Source: Amblyomma americanum (taxonomy: Eukaryota > Arthropoda > Arachnida > Ixodida > Ixodidae). Taken from it: 64,000 bases of DNA. The DNA is taken from contig NC_135498.1 in the NCBI RefSeq assembly GCF_052857255.1, positions 115,945,134 to 116,009,133 on the forward strand. Direction: 5' to 3'. The position numbers and the translations under genes are program-made. The notes below the pieces were generated by a model, which was not told the DNA's origin, did not search any database, and was given only the letters and a program-made list of their open reading frames with translations. This document shows positions 1-10,505 of the stretch, piece after piece. The first letter of the stretch is position 1, and each line of letters opens with the position of its first letter.

Positions 1-84
1 CGCTGTCCACACGTAATTTAAACAAATGGAAATTGCCTTCCTGCTATAAGTTACCATAAACGAATGGACAACAGAAAAGGGAGA

Positions 85-760
85 GTTTTCACTGTTCCCG
101 CAAACGCAATTTCGAGCACTAGGTTGTTGAACGGCAGCTTGAAGTGTGCTACAAATATGCTGACGCGGAATACCCATTTGTTAGAATTGAAGTGTACTTT
201 GCACGAATTAATTTCGTATTTACGAAAATACACTTTAAATGCATTGCCAACTTGTCATTTTCCGAAACGCGATTTCGAGCACTGTGTGCTGCAAATACGT
301 TTGAGGGGACAGCTGAATCGTTAGAATGTAAGTATACAATGGGCGAATTAATGCTGTACTTGCGAAAGTACTTTCAATACATTACCACCAAGCAAAGGCC
401 ATTTCCCGAAACGCGATTTCGAGTACTAGATTGCTCTACGGCAGCTAAAAGTGCGCTTCAAATATTTTTGAAAGGACTGCCCGTTTGTTAAAATAGAATA
501 CTTGAGACGAATAAATTTCATATCTACGAAAGTACGCTTTGAGTACACTGACAACATGCTAAAACCGCATACATATTTTTCACGTTTTTGAAACGAGCTC
601 GAAACATGGTTTAAGTGACATAGACTTCAGAAGAATTAATTTCATATTTACGAAAGTACACTTTTAATACATTTACAAGATGATAAAACCGAATGTGTAT
701 TTTTTATGTATTTCAAACGTGCTCGAAGCATGATTTAAGTAACGTGTTTTTGGCAAATTT
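85..760. repeat. Diverged tandem repeat, about 125-165 bp period
   Basis: Two blocks recur in alternation. One reads like GAATTAATTTCRTATTTACG and starts near 205, 345, 509 and 633. The other reads like CGAAACGCGATTTCGAGCACT near 98, 262 and 406, and becomes a GAAACGAGCTCGAAACATGG-like form near 586 and 711. Spacing of the first block is 140, 164 and 124 bp. Units are clearly related but heavily mutated, as in an old satellite or minisatellite. The ORFs across 64-491 are a by-product of the repeat and carry no recognisable domain. Confidence 0.7.
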
Positions 761-2494
761 TAAGAATATATTTCAAATACCAAGAATAAAATTAATCTCG
801 AGAACCTATTCACGGCATATTTTTAGTGCATTCATGAATTCAATATATGCTTTAAATACATTATAAATATCCCGCCGTATATTCTAAGCGTATTAGTTTT
901 CGCTAAGGGGATGCACTACTGTAATTGCAGTATTCAATGTATGGCCATTGAACCAATCGGAAGGTCATTAGAATTGCTTTATTTACCAAGAATGTGGCCC
1001 AAGACTGATTCCAACATCACAGAATTAACTCTTAGCACAAATTACAATTGGCCTGTATCAGTAGAGATCCGCGTTCTAATTACATAGAGACCACTATCGC
1101 TGAAAATAGAGCTTTGGTAACCTAAAAAAGAAGAAAAGCAAATTACAGGTGTCGCCATCGGCTTACTTCCCAAGTAAAATGCGCGCCCTGATATAGATTG
1201 TCGGGGCTGTTATAACGCTAGGCGCCATTCATTTTAGACCAGTGGCGACCCTTTCTTTTTGGTAAGTACGTCAAAAGTTCAAGTCGACTGGGGGCAAGAG
1301 TTTAAAATGAAATTTTCTTGGCCACAAATGTGCATTTAGCTGACGAAAATATGTCTGCATACCACGAAAGAGCTAAGGATTAACTTTAATAGGCAACATT
1401 GATTACATGCAGTTGTCCTGAGATTCGCTTTAAACCTGTACAGAGTCGATCACACTCGTCTACAGCGCTTGGGCGGTGCCGTGCGGCTGAAATAAAGCGA
1501 AATTCTAAAGTATGTGTTGACTTTCACTGATAATACTTGCAATGGAGAGCAGCCTAATAGACATGTGTACTGCACAGGCATGAGCACCTTACCCCCAGGA
1601 AAGCAGCTGCAATAAGATTTAACATAATTTCCTCTGCAGCACACCGGTCGAGCGCTCTAGACAAGTGTGATCGACTCTGTACAGAGCAATACTATGAAAA
1701 ATATATATCTGTATAGGAAAGAGCAATGCTAGCCCCATATGATTAGTATGATTAGTATATGAGACGAGGCACGATATAAGAGTTGGCATCCAGTTAATAT
1801 CCCAGTTGTATTCACCAGTTCTTCTAAACGAGCTATTATCTAACCGTGTATACATGACAGAACGGCTACGGACACTGAACTACAGTGGTATATACCATCG
1901 CTACTGAACAGTTGTGAGAAAAGCCGGTTCGCTAGGACGAACGAGGGTTGTCGAGATGTTGCTGGTGCTATGTGACGTGGACATCAGCACTAACCATGTA
2001 ACTCGACAATGAAATTTGTTAGTATGCGCCCAACAACCGCCCAGATTCAAAGAAGGCGCTGGAAAAGTCCATAAATCCAACGACAGCCGTTTGGTTCGCG
2101 ATAAAAACGATTGAACATCTTACAGAGGTACGACGCTCCAAATAGCCTTTGCACTAGCGCCCAGTGCGACCTTCCCTTTTCAGTGCCTCCGGCGCCTACC
2201 ACGTCAGTGGTTGAGTCTCGTCGTAAAACTGGGTCGGCACCCACAACAAGTTGGATGACACTGTCGAACTCAGGAATGGGAGCTTTTCTGTAGCGGTCGT
2301 TGAGAATATCTGGTATCGCAACCACGAGGCCGGCTTCTCCTCTTGGTCTTGTGAGGACTCGGCTCGCTCCGTACCCTGGGCTTAGATATTTCCGTGATGT
2401 CATCGTCTCTAGTTACGTTAACAAGGTAAGGGGCCCGTGTCGCTGCGACACTAACGCCAGCAGACGGCGTGATTGCTGCGGGGGCGGGGGAGGC

Positions 2495-2498
<4 letters not shown>
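761..2498. other. No recognised feature
   Basis: AT-rich to about 1900, then more GC-rich. Open frames on both strands (for example the minus frame at 2047-2403) match no family I recognise. No SINE boxes, terminal repeats or domain motifs were seen. Confidence 0.5.

Positions 2499-2525
<27 letters not shown>
2499..2525 (+). repeat. (CT)n microsatellite
   Basis: About 13 CT units directly followed by TTCAG. The run produces artefactual Arg-Glu and Ser-Leu ORFs in other frames. It resembles a polypyrimidine tract plus splice acceptor, but no flanking coding exon could be recognised. Confidence 0.9.
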
Positions 2526-2528
<3 letters not shown>

Positions 2529-3839
2529 AGCATCGGGAACTAGTCGCGTGCGGAACTCCGCCAGTAGTGGGAGGACTCGCGGGAATATTTTCGGCGAGCT
2601 CGTCCCGTCCGGCCTCAGAGCTTCTTCCCTGCCTTGTAGTGTGTGAAACTTTACTCCCAACCATGCTGGTAAGCCGTACGGCCTTGATTCTTTAGTGTAT
2701 TTAATTGCTAGCCGATGTTATTGTTGTTGCAGCAATAAATGACTTCTTGCCTCGGCCAGTGCCGTTGTTCCTTTGTTCCCACAGAGCAAGGCCTGGCGTG
2801 GTCGGCGTACGGGCGGTAGCGCGCGTGATTACAGAGTGGGGAAGGATGCTGGAACGGTCAGCCGAGGCTAAGTGGGGAAAAAGTACTACTCCCTATTTCA
2901 ATCCCACAGTCTTTATTTAGCGAGCTTAGTGCAAGTCTTCGGACGGCCCGCCGTGCGAAACCTCCGTGCCGAACAAAGCTTCCCTGATTGCGCTCACAAT
3001 CGAGCGAGAAGTTCAACAGATACGCTGACAGGAACGTTGAGCTCTACTAGAGTGTCAACCTCCAGCGCGGATGCCTCGCCATTGCCAGTCCTCAGACGCT
3101 GTGCGGATATCTGGCGAGGTCTGAGTGATCGCTGCGCCTTGCCGAATCGAAAGGCGCTGTATATGTCTCACTTCTCGGTGCATGGAAGTGCTACCCACGG
3201 GAGGTGAAGGTGTCCCCCATGCATATTTTGTCATATGGTAGAGCCGGCAGAAAGTCAGTCACTGCATCGAGTATCAGAGTTATAAAAAGCGCGACACCGT
3301 AGGATACAGTCGCGTGGGCTGGTACGTACAGCAGTATTGTACGTACTCTAGCTTACTTTAAGCAATAAAACAGTTGGAAATTTCGTTCTGTACATCTCTG
3401 TTGTGTTTCTTCGTTTGTCCCCGCCTTCTTCGCGCAAGTGCGCACTCTTGAATCTATATTGTGGTTTAGCGCTAGATTGAGGGGAAAAGGCGCATTCGAT
3501 TCGGCGCCTGTTCGCTCCCCGAAGGGGCCTGAGAAAAGGTGCCGCAGTAAGATAAGCTTTTATGTGGATGAGTGCGCATCTGAAACACAAATTGAAAGGA
3601 GTTCGGTTACTTGTATTGATCAAGCTGACATGCATCCTTGGAGTTCAGCAGGCTTTCTAGTTATAATTCCTACAGCATTAGCGGGTTTTTTAGTTGTGAA
3701 ATTGTGTCCTTTTGCATAAGACAGTTATATACGTACGCGACCTGTGTCGCCAATAAATGTCAACAAGGCCAGATCAGCACCAGAGTTGTTGCACCAAAAC
3801 TCAGCTTATGTGCAAGAAGCATTTCCTTGTTTGGTTGAG
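2526..3839. other. Unassigned GC-rich block with LTR-like promoter and poly(A) signals
   Basis: No protein domain is recognisable. On the plus strand a TATA-like TATAAAAAG lies near 3281 and an AATAAA near 3364, followed by a T-rich stretch. That spacing is typical of the U3-R part of an LTR. I could not find paired TG...CA ends or a target duplication, so this is not called as an LTR. Confidence 0.3.
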
Positions 3840-3844
3840 AGGTC

Positions 3845-4000
3845 ATGTTACCTAGTGACGTCATCACAATCTGCTAACGTAGCAGGTGGCAGCTGGCCCG
3901 CCTGACTGTGAGCAACCTGCCTACCATGGCAGGTGGAGATTAAATTGATGATTGGCCGAGAGGCCATGTGACCTTTTACCTTCATCTGTTCATTCAGCCG
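3845..4000 (-). repeat. Partial copy of SINE family 3
   Basis: The stretch with AGCAGGTGGCAGCTGG, TGTGAGCAACCTGCC and CATGGCAGGTGG matches the body of the repeats at 43900-44240 and 57460-57770. Those two carry a tRNA-like A-box at their right ends. The A-box end is not recognisable here, so the copy is partial. Confidence 0.5.
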
Positions 4001-4321
4001 TGTGATCTAAGTGGTGGTTGAGTGCGTGCTTAGCAACCCCGAAACGCACAAAATATGACACAGTAAAACCAAAGTAGCCGAAATGGGGATCTCTGATGCT
4101 ATCGCATTCCACTTTTAAAGAGCGTTAACCGTCCATAAAGTTTTTCAGTTCAATTTAGGTCATTTTTATTTTACACCAGTACTTTCTGGCCTAAAAGATA
4201 TGAAGACAAGCTTGACATGGCAGGGAAAAGCATCACAAGGCGGCGTCGGCGTAAGTTTTAAGAACTTTATTAACACTAACAATAAAAAGGTACAGAACAG
4301 CTGACGCTGTGAACTCATAAC

Positions 4322-4506
4322 TTCGGAATTCGATCCCTGCCGCGGCTGTCGCATTTCGATGGAGGCGAAATGCTAGAGGCTTATGTGTTATGAGATGTCA
4401 GTGAACGTTAAAGAACCCTATAGCTGGTCATAATTATCCGGAGCACACCACTACAGCGTCTCTCATAGCCTCAGTCTCTTTAGGGCGTTGAGCCACCATA
4501 AAGAAA
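4322..4506 (+). mobile_element. Ruka-type SINE, 5' truncated
   Basis: It begins inside the B-box region (TTCGATCCCTGCCGCGG) and continues through the conserved body: GATGGAGGCGAAATGCTAGAGGC, then TGTCAGTGAACGTTAAAGAACCC, then GAGTC-like and GGGCGTTGAGCCACCATAAA. The A-box end is missing. The same body is present in the full copies at 49363 and 52431. Confidence 0.8.
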
Positions 4507-5631
4507 ACTAATGAACTAAGAAACCTCTCTGTTACAGTGGTTGAGAAGTAGAAATAGCGCTTATTGGTCAGAATGTTTAGTGGAACTGAACAATTTGCTC
4601 TCTCCCTACCACACGCTAGGGCGTGTAAAACCGCACTTGTAATGTCCTGTGTTAGTATAAGAAAAAATATTCATTGAAGTATTGTGCTAATCTTTGAACG
4701 TTTATTGGTTTTTCAATGGAAAGCGTTCTTCGTAAATTTGCACGAATGTGACAGCACATTATGAATATGCTTGGTGTGCATTTGTTATTGTTAATATTGG
4801 TCCTCAATTACGACGGCTTAGGGCATGTTTATAAGAACTCAAGTCGTGGTTGGTAATGCTCTACAGAGTAATGAGGTTTCGGCGTATCTTAAATTGCTTG
4901 GCTTACTAGTAGAACATAAAGAGACAATGGTGCCTTATATGCGGCTTAATGGTACAATCATTCTTAATTTCTCTGTGTCTGTAATCAGTAAATAAAGAAT
5001 AAATGAGATAGACGGCGTGATGCATGTTCTTATTTCAATTTGAGTGCAGCAACCGGTGCCGAGACTGGGAGGAAAAAATTTGGACGACACCGTTTTACAT
5101 GTGTCGTAAAAATTTTTGTCCCTGTCTTGGCGTTGGTTGCTACACTTATGTAAAACCAACCCGACCAACAGCACGTTCTGGTTTAATTAAATTAAAGTTA
5201 TAAAATTCGGTTTATTATTAATATAACGATTATATCGGAAGTAGAATTATTCTCACCTATGCCAAAGTCACCTCAACAAATGAGCCTAAGGCTGTTTTCG
5301 CAAATGCACTGGAGAAGGAACTCAAAAAGACAAGAAATTTGAAATATCGCCACTTGTAGGCCTGTATAACTTTTGTGTTTAACGGTTAATGCGAAAAACT
5401 CTTCAGTCCCTTGAAAATTCTGGTCTCATTTCATAATCACAGCCTAGTTTGTTGTGAATAAGAATACCACCTCCTTTTTGATTTGGACGATTAAGAAAAA
5501 ATCGGTGTACGTATCTAGGTTTAACATAGTAAAATTTTCATAGCACCAGATTTTAGTTAGCATTATCGTGTTGAACTGGAAATGAAATTTATTTCCGAAG
5601 TTCATAACATCTTCATCCGTGTTCACAGCGG
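4507..5631. other. No recognised feature
   Basis: AT-rich DNA with no long ORF, no tRNA-like boxes and no terminal repeats seen. Confidence 0.5.
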
Positions 5632-5812
5632 ATCGGGAATTTATGTGGAGGCCTGAATTCTTCGAAGGTTCTTCTAGGTCAATGGACTGTTCGAATGGAA
5701 GCTTTTGATATTCGATTTCGTTTAGCTGAGGTAGTTCTGAAACGTGACCTCGATCTTGGCGAGGTCATCTTCAATCTTTATTGTATGGGGTGTGTGCTAT
5801 CGCTCTCTGTAG
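5632..5812 (+). repeat. Dispersed repeat family B, copy 1
   Basis: About 180 bp aligns with 18395-18566. Shared landmarks in order are GGAATT-ATGT, GAAGGTTCTTCTA versus CAGAGGTTCTATG, CTTTTGATATTC versus CTCTTGATATTTC, CTGAAACGTGA versus CTGAAATGTGA, and TATGGGGTGTGTGCT versus TATGGGATGTGTTCT. Its class is unknown: no coding capacity and no obvious terminal repeats. Confidence 0.55.
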
Positions 5813-5855
5813 CAAAAGTTTCCCTTTCCAGGTCACCACACCAAAATCCACTGAT

Positions 5856-5980
5856 TCCGCAGCGGTGGCTGAGTGGTTTTTGTGCTCGGCTACTGATCCG
5901 GAGTACCCGGATTCGAACCCGACCGCGGGAGCAGTGTATCGATGGAGGCGAATGTAACTGCCCTGTAATGAGCTCGAGAA
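5856..5980 (+). mobile_element. Ruka-type SINE, 3' truncated
   Basis: The tRNA-like head is clear: A-box region GGTGGCTGAGTGGT (from about 5864) and B-box region GGATTCGAACCCG (from about 5909), ending with the CCGCGG that closes the head. The body breaks off soon after GATGGAGGCGAATG, around 5970. The 192-residue ORF across 5695-6273 is accidental. Confidence 0.85.
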
Positions 5981-6671
5981 AGCGGCATCTAAGACTAAAA
6001 AATGTTATGCCTGCTGCGCGACCATTGTTGGCTCGTAATCTTTTTCTTAATGGCGGGGCAATGGCCTCTATAGTAGCTCTAACAGGATTTCTCTTTTTAA
6101 AAAAAGATTCGCATTACAAGATTAAAATAAAGCCTAATTTCTGGTCATTGTCACAAGCATTCAAAACAGGTCACAATCTAAAATTAAAAATGCATAAGAT
6201 AGTTTATATTGATTTTTTGATTTCGCTCTTTTCCTTAGATTCAGTGGCCATAACGAAGGGAGCTTCTGGATGAACCATTGGACGCGCAATGTCGTTCGAT
6301 CAGGGTGTAGTTAGCGTGGGTAGCACTAATTGCAGTGATTGCAATAAGATATATGGTCGGTGGCCATGGCTTGGACTGTTAATTCTAAATTAGCCTTTAA
6401 GAACTTGTTTTCATGAGGAGGATTAATCTGTGAATAAGTGTTGAAATAAGTTTAAGATCTGCAGTAGACCAAATACAGACGTCTAGAATAAGCAATAAAT
6501 AGCATCAATTTTTTCTTACGATGTCTTCAGCATCTGAAAAGCAACAACACGTAGAGAGAGCATTTACGTGAAGAAATTGGGTTAGACCGCACTTGTAAGA
6601 AATATGATCGGGTGCAAGAGCCAAGTAAAATCGAGTTTTATCAGAAAGCAAAGGGCCCTACGTGGTTTATG
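5981..6671. other. No recognised feature
   Basis: AT-rich DNA lying between two SINEs. No coding signature or repeat pairing was found. Confidence 0.5.
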
Positions 6672-6905
6672 ATTTATGGTTTATTGGGGTTTAACGTCCC
6701 AAAGCGACTCAGGCTATGAATGACGCTGTTGTGAAGGGCTCCGGAAATTTCCACCGCTTCAGGTTCTTTAAAGTGCACTGACATCGCACAGCACAAGGGC
6801 CCCTAGATTTTCGCCTACATCGAAATTCAGCTGCCGTGGTCGGGATCGAATCCGCGTCTTTCGGGTCAGCAGCTGAGCGCCATAACAACTGAGCCACCAC
6901 GGCAC
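6672..6905 (-). mobile_element. Ruka-type SINE, near full length
   Basis: Read on the minus strand it has the full order: A-box TGGCTCAGTTGTTATGG, the CTGACCCGAAAGACGCGG linker, B-box GGATTCGATCCCG, then the GATGTAGGCGAAAATCTAGG body and an end near GGGACGTTAAACCCCAATAAACC. The A and B boxes form an internal RNA polymerase III promoter. Mobility would depend on a LINE reverse transcriptase in trans. No clear target duplication was found. Confidence 0.9.
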
Positions 6906-7019
6906 GGGAGGAATTAGGCGCCGTCGGTGTCCGCAGAACTCACAGCAACTGCCAGCAGTTGTCGGATGTAGAGAATACGCATTTATTAACGCTCTACTGT
7001 TTGTACTGCGGTTTAATAT

Positions 7020-8150
7020 GCATGATTTCTGAGGCCATAATCTCAACACAGCTCTCCTCATTCGCTACTACATTTGTACGAGAACTACCGTGACTCAACG
7101 CATATTTACACTGATGGATCCGCCCTTCCAAGCAGCGCCGCGGCGACAATCGTCATTCCAGCGAAAGCTACAGCAATCAAATTTAAGACGACCCACGCGA
7201 CAACATCGACGGCAGCAGAGCTCGCAGCGCTCTTAACTGCCCTTCATCACAGTGGTGATAAACCGCCACACAAATGGACAATATTCTGCGATTCGAAGGC
7301 GGCACTGCAGTCTCTACAGTCACCTCTACGACGCGGACCGCACGAACTACTAATCTTCCATATTACAGGGACGTTACACCATATAGGTGATGCCGGCCAT
7401 GAAATAACGTTCCAGTGGCTTCCAAGTCACTGCGGGGTTATCGGCAATGAACGGGCGGATCACGCTGCCCGCTCAGCCCATACTGAGGAGCGCCACGTCC
7501 CAATTCCTCTCTCTAGAACTGACGGGGCACGGAAGCTCCGCCTACTTGCTCGGCATTGCACCGAGTCGCAATGGAATGAGCCACATTTAAGATATACGCG
7601 ACTGTACTCACTTGATCCAACATTAAGTCTTCGAGCGCCATCACAGCTTCGCCGTTGAGACGCCACGCTTTTATATCGACTTTGGTTGGGTGTTGCCTTT
7701 ACTAAAGCCTATGCCTTCCGCATAGGGATGACCGACACCCCAACCTGTGACCACTGCGGCCATGAAGAATCAATTGGCCATATATTATGCTCCTGCCCGT
7801 AGTACAGTCCACAGAGGGCATGCCTTAGCCACGAACTTGACCAACTGGACGACGAACCGCTATCCGAAAAAAGAATTCTACAACATCGAAAGGACCTACC
7901 ATCGCAGAAGAAGGTCGTGCAAGCGCTTTTGCGCTTCTTACAATCTACCGGCCTGTGTGAAAGACTTCAACTGGAACGCCTTGTGTGTGTGTGTGTCTCC
8001 ATGTGTGCACGTTTCTTTTTTTGCGTTTTCCTCTCTGTCATCTTTCTAACCCCTATCCCCCATCCCCAGTGTAGGGTAGCAAACCGGAGACTCACATCTG
8101 GTTAACCTCCCTGCGTTTCCTTTTCATTCTCTCTCTCTCTCTCTCTCCTC
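7020..8150 (+). mobile_element. 5'-truncated I/R1-like LINE, 3' end with RNase H
   Basis: This fragment carries the RNase H domain, the C-terminal Zn motif and the 3' UTR of a non-LTR retrotransposon; endonuclease and RT are absent. It ends in a (CT)n run (about 8131-8149), which looks like its 3' tail. The UTR text AGGGTAGCAAACCGGA and TGGTTAACCTCCCTGC is typical of LINE ends I associate with ticks. A minus-strand relative with a similar short CT tail lies at 31897-34012. Confidence 0.85.
7074..7975 (+). pseudogene. LINE ORF2 C-terminal fragment: RNase H and CCHC-like end (frameshifted)
   Basis: The RNase H domain is well preserved. YTDGS (Asp codon at 7113), the AAEL glutamate, FCDSK, and WLPSHCGVIGNERADHAA supply the four acidic catalytic residues. 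The frame closes at 7658. The expected C-terminal part follows in another frame: a MTDTPTCDHCGHEE-type CxxC with a His-Cys pair, then a QALLRFLQSTGLCERL-like end near 7970. So at least one frameshift separates RNase H from the Zn motif, and this copy cannot encode a working protein. The true 5' part is missing, so the start at 7074 is not a real initiation site. Confidence 0.85.
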
Positions 8151-8992
8151 ATTCGCATGAGTAATGGTCGATTTCGTTCATATGAGCTTTCATATTTTCA
8201 TTTAACGGCGTTCACAGTGCCATAGTCATAGTGTGTAGGCTGTTGCAAAAACATAGCGACGTCATGGTGACAGATGGGTATCTAATTTCTGGATCGGCAG
8301 GCGGAGGGACGACGTGGCAGATTTGAAACGAAGCCAGAACCAAATAAATATCCATTGTGCGCTGCTATCGCCGCGAGTGAACATATATGAGACAAATACG
8401 AATGAAGGAAGACATTCGCAACATGTGTATACCGAGTGTTTTCTTAGTAGGTCCAACCTTCTGAAAAAAGGGGTTTTTATGGCGAAGGGAAGCGTTTCGC
8501 AGCACAATAATACCAGTGTAAGCGGACGTCAACAAAGAGGCGAATGTTAAATAGTAAATTCATCAACTAAATTCAAATAGTTAGTTTTTAACTATTACTG
8601 ATATGCGCCTGGTTACTATTTGATATCTGTAGCCAGCTGTTAGTAATAGCCGCATTAGTTTTTAGAGTTTCGAAAGCGAGATTATTCTAGGCGCTGTGGG
8701 TCGACAAAATTGGGCTATCTCGACTAGTTACGTGCATTGGAAGAGTTGCTTTGGATGCATGCTTTCCAAAATCGCATGTATTTTGGTACGATGTAGCCAA
8801 AATTAGTCCAATTGCAATCAGGCGGGTATTGGTAATTGTTAAAAAGGTAACTATTGACATTTACTAGGTAGCATGATTCGCCTGCTTTTCTACGTCCCCC
8901 AGCGCTGTCATCTCTACGTGGCAGAAAGTTTCTCTTACCTGAAAAACCCTACAGCAACGCCGAAAGCCGAAATAGTTGGCAGGATAGTATAT
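8151..8992. other. No recognised feature
   Basis: Mixed-composition DNA. Short ORFs lack recognisable motifs, and no repeat partner was found in the window. Confidence 0.45.
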
Positions 8993-9079
8993 GGAACGAG
9001 CGCGAAACATAGCGTACAAGAAAGAAGACTATACAAGCGTCCCGGCTTCTTTCTTCTCCGCTGTGTTTCGCGCTGTTCC
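8993..9079. repeat. Hairpin-forming inverted repeat
   Basis: The left arm 8993-9027 (GGAACGAGCGCGAAACATAG..AAGAAAGAAG) pairs with the right arm 9046-9079 (CTTCTTTCTTCTCCGC..CGCGCTGTTCC), leaving a loop of about 18 nt. It resembles the other foldback-type repeats of this window (40564-41006, 44734-44829, 57309-57374). Confidence 0.7.
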
Positions 9080-9429
9080 CACGTAATCTCATAATACCGC
9101 ATTTAAAGAAAGTTTTTGCAGGGGTCGGGTCTCCCCCCTGAAGAATACAATTCTGAGTCATCATGAAACAAATCGGAAAATAACGCTGGTCCGGACACCA
9201 GAACATACATCCCTGCCTGGTAATGAGACGGCCCACGAGTTCGCCCGAGGGTTTTCCTTCCGGGAGGATTCGAGCGAGGTGGTCTTCACAGACAGGAATC
9301 GCATGGTGGGATACAGGGAAATTACGCTGCACTATCGTTTGCAAATAGCTCGACTTCCTTCAGCGGATAGATCCTTAACCAGATAGCAAGACATCAGCTG
9401 GCACTGGTTACAAACCTACATTGGCAGTA
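9080..9429. other. No recognised feature
   Basis: A 131-codon minus-strand frame crosses 8949-9344 but shows no family motif that I know. No repeat partner was found in the window. Confidence 0.4.
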
Positions 9430-9574
9430 ATTACACATTGACATCCACCTGAGCGCAGCCATACGGCTACAAAGGAAAGCTATAAAGCTGTCTCAGAAAC
9501 TTTGTGGTTAAAGAATATTTCATCCTTTCCTTTGTAGCCGTATGACTGCGCTTGGGTGGATGCCAATGAGTAAT
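9430..9574. repeat. Inverted repeat, 50-nt arms
   Basis: Left arm 9430-9479 and right arm 9525-9574 are near-perfect reverse complements, for example CATACGGCTACAAAGGAAAG against CTTTCCTTTGTAGCCGTATG, with about 45 nt between. The mismatches are few and scattered. It lies just upstream of a LINE 3' fragment; no target duplication is evident. Confidence 0.8.
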
Positions 9575-9599
9575 TACTCCCTTATTACAAATATACTCC

Positions 9600-9982
9600 A
9601 CCATGGGGGATTCTCCCAAACATTTGACCGAAAAACTTACACATTTCCAAACCCGGCTTTCTGGAGTCGTACACAGGGCAATTTTCAGAAAAATGCGCAA
9701 ACTGCGAACTTAGGGCCACCTTGGACCACATACTACGGGAACGTACTCGTGTCCCCGGGATGGACGACACATAAAGTCAAAAGACCAATGGGAGGCCTTA
9801 CTACTGAGCTCTGACCCGCAGACGCAGCTACAACTCGCCCGACTGGCCGAGGCCGCCGCCGAGAGCCAATACCTTTCGGCCATCGTCTAGGCGGGTAGCC
9901 CTCTGGCTACCCTCTTTCTGTTGGACATTAGAAGTTTTCCTATCCTCTGCTATCCTATTCTATCCTATCCTATCCTATCGAC
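9600..9982 (+). mobile_element. LINE 3'-end fragment with (TATCC)n tail
   Basis: Different frames encode a LINE C-terminal Zn-like motif (KCANCELRATLDHIL) and the terminal QLARLAEAAAESQYLSAIV-like end, closing with a stop near 9890. The UTR ends in a TATCC repeat at 9938-9980, which I read as the 3' tail. Frames are broken between the pieces, so this is a dead 5'-truncated copy of an RNase H-type LINE. Confidence 0.7.
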
Positions 9983-10216
9983 ATAATCTCAAAAACCGTA
10001 TTTTAAAAATTATGGGCCTTTCAAAAAACGCACTCTGTGTATTAAGGAGACAGTTGCCGGGCCAGTTGGTATATAATCTCATCGAAAAACAGCGCGCTTA
10101 CACGGGATAAGAGAAAGGAGACACGCACACACACAGCGCTGACTTACAACTGCAGGTTTTATTGCATTGTTCTGTTTTATTGTATTGCACTCTGTGTACC
10201 CTTTTCAAAACGGCCG
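9983..10216. other. Pre-existing repeat-like DNA at the LINE target
   Basis: It contains GGGCCAGTTGGTATATAATC near 10060 and a CA-rich stretch near 10120. The CAGTTGGTA text recurs near 20460 and, as GCGAGTTGGTGCAT, at the left edge of the 40535 element. It is probably a piece of the same foldback-related family. Confidence 0.4.
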
Positions 10217-10228
10217 CTCAGTCGAGAA
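10217..10228. repeat. Left target-site duplication of the full-length LINE
   Basis: CTCAGTCGAGAA here is repeated exactly at 15987-15998, immediately after the LINE's (TCC)n tail. A 12-bp duplication is what target-primed reverse transcription leaves. The first three bases could partly be explained by the TCC tail. Confidence 0.85.
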
Positions 10229-10263
10229 GATTCGCTCGGCGTTCGCACGGGGAGTCAGACGTG
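10229..10263 (+). promoter_or_regulatory. Putative internal promoter with DPE-like AGACGTG
   Basis: AGACGTG lies at 10257-10263, 28 or 29 nt downstream of the 5' end inferred from the target duplication. Drosophila jockey, I and related LINEs use an internal TATA-less promoter with a downstream promoter element at about +28, whose consensus includes AGACGTG. The match in both sequence and position suggests the same promoter type. Function is inferred. Confidence 0.6.
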
Positions 10264-10505
10264 CTGGTCGTCGGCTTCGGCGATTTTCAGCCGGAGCAGC
10301 GGAAGTTTCCGCCTGACCCTAGCAAGATCATCCCCAACGTGCACCGAAAGCTGTCGGGAACATCTGGACACCAGTTTTTTCCAAGGTGGGTCCGGTTAAA
10401 CCCCCTTTTCGGGCAACACATGGCCCGATCGGGCCGGTGGCGCGGCTAGGCCTAACGGCCGAACCGGTACCCGGCACATCGGGGCCTCTGGCCACTGACG
10501 CCAGT

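Noticed and set aside
5695..6273. 192-codon plus-strand ORF
   Set aside because: It runs across dispersed repeat B and a SINE fragment; no domain is recognisable.
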